Positions 37,101 through 46,936 of a stretch of DNA of 64,000 bases are shown here, piece after piece. The stretch's first letter is position 1; each line of letters opens with the position of its first letter. The translations under genes and the position numbers were made by a program. The notes below the pieces were generated by a model. It worked only from the letters and a program-made list of their open reading frames with translations. It searched no databases and was not told the DNA's origin. The DNA is taken from the NCBI GenBank assembly GCA_001600175.1, contig BCJC01000008.1:870781-934780 (forward strand), given 5' to 3'. The stretch is from Erythrobasidium yunnanense. Lineage: Eukaryota > Basidiomycota > Cystobasidiomycetes > Erythrobasidiales > Erythrobasidiaceae.

Positions 37101-39771
37101 AGCAATAGCATGCTGCCTCGTCATCCTAATGCTAGTGACTAGGACACTAAGCAACAGCGTCTCTTCCTGATCTTTCAGCCGCGAGACTTCGTCAACCTGT
37201 TCAGCCTTATTTCTCGCCTTCTCAGTAGCATTTGATTCCTGACTCTCTGCCTGATCCTGATCTTCTTCCATCGCATCTCCGTTGGCTGCGTCTTGCTTCT
37301 CCTTCTCTTGCACCTTGGAGGACGATTTCTTACCAGACTGTTGCTTGTCGTTTTGGCTTTCCTCGCTTGTGTCCGCATGATCCAGCAATAGGTATTCCAG
37401 CAGTTTCTCCCATTGTTGTATCTCATCAGACTGTCTCCACAGACTTTCAATAGCAGCATCTGTTCTATCCCGATTCTTGCCTTGCAGTATAGACATGACA
37501 GCCGCTGTCGATCCTTGATCTAGCGTCTTGCTTGGGTCATCGGTCTCATCTTGCATGTCTTCGTCTTCATCATCACCCTCGGTTTCGTTATCGTTGAGAC
37601 CCATCTTCTGCTTCTTATCCATCTTCTTGCTTAGCTTGACGAGGAGCTCAGCCAGACATTTCCAGCCTAGTCTATCCATCTTAGTCTCCATCAATTCCTT
37701 CTTCCTCGCCGCCGAAAAGACCGATGTACTAGAATTACTCTCCTTCTCTACGTCGTTCTTCACTGTATTCTTTCTTTCTTCAATCATGTCCTGCCATAGC
37801 GCAAGCACGAACTCCGCACTCTTCGTCCGTACTTTTGGTTCAGCATCGAAGATCCCTAGTGCAATGTCTTCTTTCTGATCGTCTTCGAGTAGGCCGTGCT
37901 TGTCAATTGCACGGAGTACACCGATTGCGGAGACTCGCACGGATAGGTCGGCGTCGCTTGAACCCATCTCGATAAGACGAGGCTTGAAGCGTTCAGTGAA
38001 GTGAGAAAGGGAGGTGATGTAGTCTTCCTTGGTGTATAGGGAGGAAAGAGAAGTAACGGCTTCTTGACGGACATGTTCTTGCTGTGATGATACCGTAGCA
38101 CAGTCAGCTTGCTTACGTACTGATAATGATGCTTGTAGTGCAATGAGAGCTTACCAGATCAGTCAGCATCCACCCAATATATCTCAGATAGTTGCCCTCA
38201 AGCCAATAGTCCGGCAGGGTATTCATCCATCTCCCTAGCGCTCTGATACATTCCATCCGGATATGCGTATCTGAATCTCTATATCGATGGACAAAGACAC
38301 CATCAAACAGGTCCTTGAAGTACGTTTCCAACTTCGTCTTCTTGGCATGCTGATTCTTGAGTCTTTGCGTTATATCTTGGAGTTTGCTCTTATCATTGGC
38401 TGCTGCTCCATTCCTTCTGGATGCAGCGTTGTTCCCCAAAGCAGCTTTACGTGTTTCAGCTTCTTTCTGCCGCTGTAGCGTATTGAAGTCTTTATTGATT
38501 TCATCCGCTACGATGCACAGACTCTCCACGAGCAGCAGGACAATGACTGTGCTCGTATGTCTGAAAGCACGGAGTTTACTGCTTGAAGCAGCTACGAGCC
38601 ATGATTGGAATGTCTCGCAGAAGATGTCGTCGTAGAGGATCTCGGCGTCATTGGTGGATGCTATGAGACGGTTGAAGAAGTCGGCTAAGGAGGATTGGAA
38701 GGATTTATAGGTCTTAGAACGGGAAGTGAGAGGGTAGGAATGCTGGTTGACCTGTATTTCTGAAGTCAGCTTTCAATGTCAAGCAGACTGAAGCCGACGT
38801 ACCTTTGAGAACTCAGTCTGTATGTCATCGAGACTGTCGACTATACCGTCTAGATCTTGAGCTTGATGTTTGTCCACACTGGCATTACACCCGCAGCTCT
38901 AGAGTGTCCCCATTAGCGGATCTTCCGCACGACTTGGCGGGTAAGCTTACTCTCAGCATAAGATTTACCAGCTCTGCCAAGGCTTGTCCTCGGGAATCCT
39001 CGTCTGCTTGATATTGCTCGATCCAGTCTTCGACCGAGACCTCTATGGCTGATTTGGGGTCCTTGACGGCGTCTAATTTCAGACATGCTCATTCAGTAAC
39101 AGTATATGGAGTAGCATAAGGGTATACTGACTGAAAAGCGCGTTATCTGGGGATATCTCGAAATCGTCTTTTCCCTTTGCGCGTGTGTTTTGAGCAGCAG
39201 GATCATTCTCGTCGCCTGATGCATTGTCAGCTCCTCTATTAGCACTTGTCTTTCTAGCTGTTGTCCGTCTTCCAGCTGGTCTTCCAGGCCGTCTTGACGA
39301 TGATGCTGATGTTGCTTGACCGCGTCCTCTTCTTGCGCGTCCAGCTGTGCTTGCTCGACGTGCAGTAGTGCTTTTAGGAGCTGCAAAGTCATCGTCTGAA
39401 GATGCGTCGTTGTTGCTGTCCTCATCGTCCTGCTCGCTTTCCTCGAGCTCGTCGGCCTCTTCGGCGTCGTCTTCTTGATCATCATCATGTTGCTCGTTGT
39501 TTTGCTTGTTTCCAGATCTTCTGTTGGTCGTAGCTGCCTTCGTTGTCGCTGTTTTCTTTACTGTCGCTGCTCTCTTTGCGCGTCGTTTTGGGAGGCCTGG
39601 CCGTATCACTACTCTCAGATTCTGCGTGCTCTTTGCTGTTTGAATTCCTTGCTATGTCAATCTACCTTGATTCTCTTCTTCAACTTCTTGCCCATTGTTC
39701 CCTTGCCCTCTTACTGACTGCTCTCCCTCACTCAGACTGCTCAGCTCGCTCTCGTCGCCGTCGCCGCTCAT
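34153..39771 (-). CDS. SCC3: Cohesin subunit SA/STAG (Scc3/Irr1/Psc3)
   Basis: HEAT-repeat subunit that binds the kleisin and DNA in the cohesin ring; nuclear. The start MSGDGDESELSSLSEGEQSV (ATG 39771) opens a disordered acidic/basic head with RRPGRPAGRRTTARK-type AT-hook-like motifs. The conserved STAG region follows: SAIEVSVEDWIEQYQADEDS, RGQALAELVNLMLR then SCGCNASVD, SYPLTSRSKTYKSFQSSLAD, FFNRLI. Next come TYFKDLFDGVFVHRYRD and SDTHIRMECIRALGRWMNTL, PDYWLEGNYLRYIGWMLTD, and many HEAT segments to about 35200. The C-terminal exon is charged and disordered (SQKRKRQDSEIAPPSSPG) ending REKRFRL at 34153-34155. Roughly ten introns join the blocks. About 1700 residues, long for the family because of disordered head, middle insert (37200-37600) and tail. 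Confidence 0.92.
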
Positions 39772-39870
39772 CGCTGGTCCTCCTTCTACTGCATATGAAT
39801 GGATCCTCCTGCTCGCTATCCTTGATGATGAAGATTGACTGAAAGCCAAAACACACACCATGGACCTACA
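39772..39870. promoter_or_regulatory. 99-bp divergent promoter shared by cohesin SA and an unknown gene
   Basis: Only 99 bp separate the two start codons, so both genes must fire from one bidirectional region unless leaders overlap. No clear TATA box. A CATATGAATGG stretch at 39791-39801 lies between them. Confidence 0.45.
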
Positions 39871-42297
39871 ATGAGCATACAGACCTGGACATGGCACAAC
39901 GCCCATAATGATGAAGTCAATACATTCATACAACACCCTTATGACCTCGTAAAGCACCTGGAGACGCTCAAGAAGCCGGCGAATGACCTATCTCTAGATA
40001 TCCGTCCAGCAAGTCAGTTCTCTGACGATTCGGCTCTTCCTTCGTGTATACTGATGTGTTACATAGGAGAGACACACTCGGCATATTCGTGGCTCAGCGC
40101 AGCATGCCCTCTGCCAACCAAAGAGATCTCAGCCTGGAGAAAGGCCAATATTCCGCTGCATATCATCGAGGCGGAGTCACAAGATGATGCTACCGAAGAT
40201 ATACACTGGAAGGACTGCCTGGACTTCCATGCTGCCATTGGTCCCGGTGGACAAGCCGATCATAACGAGGAGACCCCTTCGCCTTCACCCAAGAAAAAGA
40301 AACCCCTCATTACGTACAGAGCTAGGAAATCATCTACTACGTCTAGAAACAGTGCTTCTACATCGGCAGCTGTAGGGAGAAAGCCTCTAAAGCTTGCTCC
40401 AATCCTGCAATTCAGGGACTTTCTGGAAGAACAGGCTACACAAGCGTCTCAGCGGGCTTATTCACCTCCTCCAGCCGCTCAAGTAGTACAGAAGGACGAT
40501 GCGCCAGCCAATCCGAAAAAGAGGCCTGTTCGGACTAAGGTAGCTGTATCTGAGGGTGCGAGACCTAGTAAGAGATTGGCTACATCCGAGAAGGGCAAAG
40601 GTAAAGAGAAGGAGAAAGATAACAAGCTACAACCTGCAGAATTACTTCAGATGCACGCCCGGACGCGGCTGAAAGGCATAGTCAGTTGTATAATCCACGA
40701 TCAAGCTACGGATTCAACTACTTCTACCACTATTCGCGCAACAAGGAGAATGCATGCTCATCCTGTACCTTTTCCAATACAAGCACCAGCTGCTACGCGG
40801 CCCGTCAGAAGGCTTACAAGAGCTGGAAGACAAGCTGCTCTTGATCGAGGCTCGGAGGGCGATACGCAGGTTATAGACCCCGCTACGTTCTTACTACAAG
40901 AAGAAAGTACGGAAATCATCGAAGACTTCTCGTCTGCTGCTATCGTAGTGGAGAATGAAGCAAGTAGTGGTGACAATACCGAGATGGACGAGTCAGCTGC
41001 GCTGCCTGTAGCGAAGGATGATGCTGCTCATGAAGATGAAGGAATCGAAACTTCTCGAGAGATATCTTTCCAGCAAAACTCCTTCTACGACCCTCCCCTC
41101 CGCCCAGCTGGTCCAGTAGCTTCGACCTCAAAATTGCCTTCTCCTCCTCAGGCTTTACCTCCGGCCCCTCCTTTATCCTCCTCAATCACATCCACAAGCT
41201 TCACATCAGCTTCTTCCTCCCTAAACTTCCAATATGTTCCTCTTTCGATACCTCCTGCAACACGAGCACCCGAGGTTATACTTCAGTCTACCGGCCTGGC
41301 ACCACCTCCGGATCCAGTCTCGAAAGATGCGCTCGAAGACGACAGCAATATCGACATCGATACTTCCGCCAACAGCGTAAACGATAAAATGCCTGAGCCA
41401 GCTCAGCCGGTACGGTCTCCGAGGCAGAAGCCGGAGAAAGCAGTCAAAGCAACTCTTTTTGCTCGAAAGAGTACGAAACCGTCTGAGGTCGTCAGGGCGA
41501 AGAGTAAAGGCAAGCTACGGGAGGAATCTGCAGAAGATACCATATCTCTAGCGTCTTTCTTGCGTCTGGCTTTCGATCATCCGGCCGAACAACATCCACC
41601 AAAGCGGCTAAAGCAAGCAGAAGAGACACCCGACCTCTCGCGCTCCTGTATTCCCAAACATATCCCTTTCAGGACGCTCGCGAGTTCTATCCCACTTGCG
41701 CCTATCTTACATACTTATGTCGATAGTGAGGATCTATATAACGGTGGCATATTTGGATCGGGGTATCTGGGGCCTGGAAGACGTGGGTACTGGATCCTTC
41801 CTCTCACTGCTTTCGAAAGTCCGCTCTTAAAAGAGGCAGAGCATCGACCTAGTCAAGGCGTCGTATTAGGCTTAAGCGGAAAGGACGCCGCGGCTGGATC
41901 GCCAAACCCAGATGAAGAAGATGGTCAGATTATATGGACGTATACTCGCCTACGAGTTTTCTTGAAGCATCTTCGCAAGATGGCTCAAAGCAGTCGCTGG
42001 GGCTTTATGGGCGTCTTTCCCGCTCCTCTTCCTTTCTCTACCTCCTCTGCCTCTTCTAAAGACACTTCATACTGCATCAAGATCTGCATAGCTTCATCAA
42101 CGGCACTCATGCTTCGTTCTGCACTATCTGAATTTTCATGCCGCTTACACGCCCGCACTAGGGAAGAGCTCGAAGAATTTGCAGATGATACGGATGTAAA
42201 TGCTGGTAATGCGGGGAGGAGGTGGTTGGATAGTAGAAATGGGATAAAGTTGGTGTGGTGTAATGAGATTGAAAGAAGGGAGATACTGCTTGCTTGA
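39871..42297 (+). CDS. Unknown protein of about 800 residues, divergent from cohesin SA
   Basis: The first ATG of the long frame is 39871 (MSIQTWTWHNAHNDEVNTFI). A 54-nt segment at 40013-40066 begins GTCAGT and ends CATAG and is probably an intron, joining DIRPA to RETHSAYSWLSAACP. The N-terminal 110 residues look folded. The middle (about 130-560) is disordered, basic then acidic, with LKLAPILQFRDFLEEQATQA and KPEKAVKATLFARKSTKPSE. The C-terminal 220 residues look folded again: HIPFRTLASSIPLAPILHTY, NGGIFGSGYLGPGRRGYWIL, DGQIIWTYTRLRVFLKHLRK, CIKICIASSTALMLRSALSE, ending LVWCNEIERREILLA. No family recognised. Nuclear targeting is plausible from basic clusters (KKRPVRTK, RPSKRL). Link to cohesin is positional only. 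Confidence 0.8.
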   Translation: MSIQTWTWHNAHNDEVNTFIQHPYDLVKHLETLKKPANDLSLDIRPASQFSDDSALPSCILMCYIGETHSAYSWLSAACPLPTKEISAWRKANIPLHIIEAESQDDATEDIHWKDCLDFHAAIGPGGQADHNEETPSPSPKKKKPLITYRARKSSTTSRNSASTSAAVGRKPLKLAPILQFRDFLEEQATQASQRAYSPPPAAQVVQKDDAPANPKKRPVRTKVAVSEGARPSKRLATSEKGKGKEKEKDNKLQPAELLQMHARTRLKGIVSCIIHDQATDSTTSTTIRATRRMHAHPVPFPIQAPAATRPVRRLTRAGRQAALDRGSEGDTQVIDPATFLLQEESTEIIEDFSSAAIVVENEASSGDNTEMDESAALPVAKDDAAHEDEGIETSREISFQQNSFYDPPLRPAGPVASTSKLPSPPQALPPAPPLSSSITSTSFTSASSSLNFQYVPLSIPPATRAPEVILQSTGLAPPPDPVSKDALEDDSNIDIDTSANSVNDKMPEPAQPVRSPRQKPEKAVKATLFARKSTKPSEVVRAKSKGKLREESAEDTISLASFLRLAFDHPAEQHPPKRLKQAEETPDLSRSCIPKHIPFRTLASSIPLAPILHTYVDSEDLYNGGIFGSGYLGPGRRGYWILPLTAFESPLLKEAEHRPSQGVVLGLSGKDAAAGSPNPDEEDGQIIWTYTRLRVFLKHLRKMAQSSRWGFMGVFPAPLPFSTSSASSKDTSYCIKICIASSTALMLRSALSEFSCRLHARTREELEEFADDTDVNAGNAGRRWLDSRNGIKLVWCNEIERREILLA

Positions 42298-42872
42298 CGA
42301 ATGTATATTTCAGGGGCGTTAGTTATTAGCTAGAAAGAAGTTATCATAGAAGTTGTGGCTGCTTGTCGTTGTACTATCTAGATTAGCAGGAGTAATCGGG
42401 TTTCGTGGGTCGCGTAACTTCGACTCAACCCGGCGGATCGGCTATTCAACCCAAAGGAACGCTCGATGTAGAAGAAACTTCGTTTGCATTACTTTCATTA
42501 TCCTATCGTAACGAAATTAGCTGTCTGAAGGACTACATGCGCTACTACAGCCAATCTACTTTATATATACACCCTGCAGAACGAGCTTGCTCTTTTCTCG
42601 GTCATTGTTTGCGGTACTAATTTGGTTGAGTGAGTGGAAGAATGGAACGACTAAGGGTGATAGTACGGATTTGCATTGTGGCTTGCTGAGGCATAGAGAC
42701 GATTGAGGCGGACTCTTAAGAAGACACAGTTCGATACGATGAAAAGGGGCTGACACTGCATCCCGCAGTGTCATCGCTGGGCGAATCTGAACAATCGTGG
42801 TATTGATGACTATGCCGGTGACGGAAGGAGAGACGCTGCAGGGCTTTACTGATAGATCAAGCCAGACTTGCC
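42298..42872. other. Convergent 3' intergenic stretch (575 bp)
   Basis: Between the unknown gene's stop (+) and the exportin-T stop (-). No recognisable gene, tRNA or repeat. A TTTATATATA run lies near 42561-42570. Confidence 0.4.
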
Positions 42873-45800
42873 CTACCGAGTGCTGCCCGGCACAGCTTCC
42901 AGCAGATGAGCGACGGTATAAGGTTTATCATTCGAGTTTGCTTTTGCTTTCTGGAAGAATGGGGCCAACCATTTCTTGAATGTCCTGCCGTCTGGCGCTT
43001 GTGTCAAATTTGTGATGAGCGCTTGGACAGTCTCTGGCGGGACGCCGAAGGAGGGGAAGATGGTGTTTGTGAGTAAGGAGAGGAACTCGTCGCCTCGGAG
43101 GGACTGGAGGGTCTTGTATAGGAGAGCGACCTCGCCGATGACCTGCGTCACAGTCATATTAGCCCACCTTATAGAAATATAATGGAGAGCTCTCACGAGA
43201 TACGCTTGCGCATCGCCATAATCGAAGTTCGTCCGGACAGGCAGCTCCATGCCCAGCTTGACGACATTTGCATATACGAAGTCCTTGAACTGAGGAAGAG
43301 GTGAGGGTTGAGGATCTGACAGCGGCTTGACCCATGCAGCTGTTAATTTGTTAATGACTTGGAAGCCGGCTTTCTGGTCTAACAGCAGGGCGCCGTTACT
43401 TAGGTAGTGTGGAACGCTTTGCAGAAGGTTTTCGAGTCGGGGAGCATTGCCTGTCATCGAGACATGATCAGCAGCTTTCGATTCACATGTGAAGTCAGAC
43501 GTACGAGGAGAAAAGAAGACATCCTGCATGCCCGCGTTCGAGATGCTGAGCATGAGTGCGAAGTATGCTCTTCGTAGTTCCGAATGCTGCTGAATATCAT
43601 CTGTCCCCGTGACCGGCTGTTCCAAGAAGAGATACGTCCGATCAAAGACAGGACCAAGCAGGACGTCCAGCATTTCCGCAAAGGCCGTCTACATCACGAT
43701 AGTGGCGTCAGAATACGTCATCCTAAAACGAGGTGCTTGAGTGTATGAACCCACCTTGTACCGATGCGTGAGCATGCCAATGAAGGGCAGGAACTCGATG
43801 ATTTCCTTCGCTGTGAGATGGTCAACAAGACAGTCGATGAGCGGTCCGACGAGCGGAAGAGCCGCTGCTCCGCTCCTTGCAGCTACGCTCTTGAAGGCTC
43901 CCAGGCTCTATGGATCACGACATATCAGTAAGGTCATCAGTCCTTAGGTGAAGTTTACACGCACTGCTTCTCGGATAATGGCTACCTGGCTTCTTGCTTT
44001 TAGCGCATCTAGAATGACCTTCGTAGCTTCTTGGAAGACCTGCACCCATTGCCCTTCCGGCGTCGCTGTTGTAGATTTGAGTTCCGGGAAGCCGTAAGCT
44101 ATATTTCCCGCCGCTTTGATAAGATGGTGTAATCTGAACAGCTGTTCAGGTGCTATAGACGCTGTAGGGGCCGTATTGTTGCCTATTGCCGATATCTCCC
44201 TGAGAAGGGGTTCCAGTAGCGCTCGTAGAAGAGACACCTGTTCCGCCGCCGAAGAAGAGGGAAGGAGTGATATAAGCGATCCCAAAGCGTCGAAGAGATA
44301 CAGTTGCGAATCGAAAGGACTGCCTTTCGAAGCTGCTTTTATCAACACGTCTTCTCCCGGCGTTTCGGGAGGAGGGAGGGAAGACTCAATCACGAGCAGA
44401 TCTTGTACGCGCGTACAGATGTCCGTCACGGCTTCTGCGGATAGATGGCCGGATAATTGGGGCCGTGCGGTGTGGATGAAGCGGTTGAAGAGGTAGAAAC
44501 ACCGACTTCGAATACCCTGTTTCCGTTGATGCATGCCTCTGCAGATTACAATTCATTAGCTCTGCGTTCCGGAGAACGCTTTAGAAGGTAATCAATGCGC
44601 ACCTCTCGTCCAAGAACGCCGGCAGCACTTTCCCTATCGTTTCCGGAGCGAGTTGGAAGAAATCATGGTATCTACTAACGCATTCGAAGAACTGCAGCGG
44701 GACAGAAGGGTGCGGATACGAGACGATATTTGACTGAAGAGTTGCAAGCATGAGTTCGCCGAGCGTGGAGGGAGAGTAGGAGGTATAGTCGAGCTTATAG
44801 TCCGGCGTCCGGGACGCTTTGCGGACTTCTTCGATGGGAATGTCGAGGAACGCAGCTGGACCAATCATTGCTTTTTCTGTTTTTGAATTACATCAGAACA
44901 GGAATTTCCTCGAGAGAAAAAGAGATGAGAAAGGTAACACACCTTTAGCAGCCGCTTCTCCGAGGATGTACAGCACGTAAAGCGCCACTTCCGCATCCAT
45001 CCACTGTAGATTCTGCAGATTCTCATTCCCACTCTGCAGCGTCATCACAATCAATTCTTTTACAGTCTCCGTGAATATATTCCAGTCAATCCACGCAATC
45101 GCATCAAAGAGAGTCCTTAAGTTTCTCCTCACTTCCAAGAAGTGCAAGAATTCCTCATCGTCATTACCTCCTTCTGTAATTCCATTCGTGTTGTTTGTAT
45201 TATTTTGTGATTCGAGTGAATCACCACCCCATTCTTCTTCAGACGAGAAACGCATCTTCTGAATTGTGGTTTGTAGTAAAGCGCGTAGGAAAGACGTCTT
45301 TTCGTCTGACAAGTGGGAAGAGGCATTCCGTTTCTTCTCTTTCTTGTACAAGCTTAGCAGGGATTGGAGGAAGGGAATGATACTTAAGGCCGTATCGTCG
45401 TATTCGTCGGAGAGGAAGCGGAGAGCCAGAGGCCGCAGTGACAGGACGCCTGAATGTGCGGCTTCCTTCTGCGCATCCGTGGCGCTGCTCTAAAAGCATT
45501 AGATTCAGATATCAATAATGTTCTAAATTCAGAGTCGGAAGATAGATTGACCCACCTCATCCATGATCTTCGACAGCTCCACGCCCATCCCATTCGCTAC
45601 TTTTGCTAATTTCTCTCTGAACAACTCATCGTCCTCATCCACCACTTCTTCCTCATCATCTGCATTCCCATTCGCGCCATTCGCCGCTTTCGCAGCCGCC
45701 TTCTTCTGATCGTGCGCGTCTAATAACGAAGTGATTGTGCTTTCGATATTCAGTAAGCGAATGAGTTCGAGCTTGTCGGATGGAGGCATGCCTTTCGTCA

Positions 45801-46936
45801 CTAGTTCGTGTAAGAGTTCGGCGGCGCCTAGGCGGATTGGGTGGTGGGAGGAGGATAGACAGGAGAAGACGAGGGGTAGATGAGTAGGTGTTACTACGAG
45901 GGAGATGTCGATCCAGGCTGTATATCGCAGAATATCATCAGTTTGGAGCATGATAGAGCGAGATGAGAGTCCGACCCACGCGCATAGTCAGCCATGACGC
46001 CTATAGCCATACTCGCTAGTTCTCCCGCTTGCCGTTGACTGATGTCGTCTGATGATGTGGTTGAGGAAGAGGAGGAAGTCGCCTGCTGCATCTTCTGCAA
46101 TGAGAATTCCAATATCTTCCCAACCTGATCTGCTATTGCTGCTGCGTCTTTTGCTCTTATCGCATCTCTGAGTTCTGTATCCCTCACCAAGCGTGAGTGT
46201 GCTTTATTCAAGCGTAGTGTCGTGTCTGACACCTCTACGCTTATCTCGTGGAGTAGTCGCAGGAGGAGATCCGTTGTTCTTGGATTGTAACCGGGCGAGC
46301 TTGAGCTTGATGATGGGGATGATGCAGGGAGTAGGTCTATGAATGATGTGAAGAAGGATGGCCATGTTGAAGTGTATGTCTGCATGAATAGGAGGAACAG
46401 GGTGTGTACGAGCTTGTTTCGGAGGTCTGGCAGCAACACCATCAGCTATATCACACCTGTATCAACATGCGAATCCAACCAACACGTCAGCCCTCCCTCT
46501 GCGTCGCCATCCTTGAAGTTTCTCTGGACATGACCCAGGAGGGCATCTTGAACAGCAACAACTTGTTCTGATGCTACCATGGCCATGAAGTGATTCTGCA
46601 ATGCGTCGTCGAGTACTTGTAGACCATACATCCTTGCCTCTGGTGCATAGTGCTCTTTGTCGATGAAGATGTCCAATCCTGCAGGCCAGGTGGTCTCGCT
46701 GCTTGATTTGACGCCTTCGAGGAAGTTGTAGCCATCACTGGATTGTTGGTGTAGAGCAGCAGACACAGCTGAGGCAATGGACGAGCACAGCGAAGAACGC
46801 GCAGATGGATCCATCGCCATGGTGTCGTCGGGATCCAAGGGAGCATCATCTTCATCCATGTCCAGAATGGTCAAGAATCTCCCAGCTTCAACCGGTTCAT
46901 CCGGTTCAGCTTCAGCTTCATCATCAAGAGCCATCA
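42873..46936 (-). CDS. LOS1: Exportin-T, tRNA nuclear export receptor
   Basis: Karyopherin-beta that exports mature tRNA with Ran-GTP (yeast Los1, human XPOT). N-terminal exon: MDPSARSSLCSSIASAVSAA, FIDKEHYAPEARMYGLQVLD, then the conserved LRNKLVHTLFLLFMQTYTST with WPSFFTSFIDLLP, the importin-N/Xpo1 region. Further exons: SHLALSCSKLMIFCDI-type helices, TAWIDISLVVTPTHLPLVFS, LAKVANGMGVELSKIMDE, DAIAWIDWNIFTETVKELIV, SNIVSYPHPSVPLQFFECVS, RYHDFF, YLFNRFIHTARPQLSGHLSA, TNFDYGDAQAYLVRALHYIS, ending AHLLEAVPGSTR at 42873. Frequent 45-65 nt introns. Start options are ATG 46936 (MALDDEAEAEPDEP) or the more typical MAMDPSARSS at 46820; the longer one adds an acidic leader antisense to the divergent zinc-finger gene. 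Confidence 0.92.

Noticed and set aside
46777-46857. Zap1-like protein starting at the first ATG of the open frame (46777)
   Set aside because: The extra residues are entirely antisense to conserved exportin-T coding sequence and have no resemblance to Zap1.
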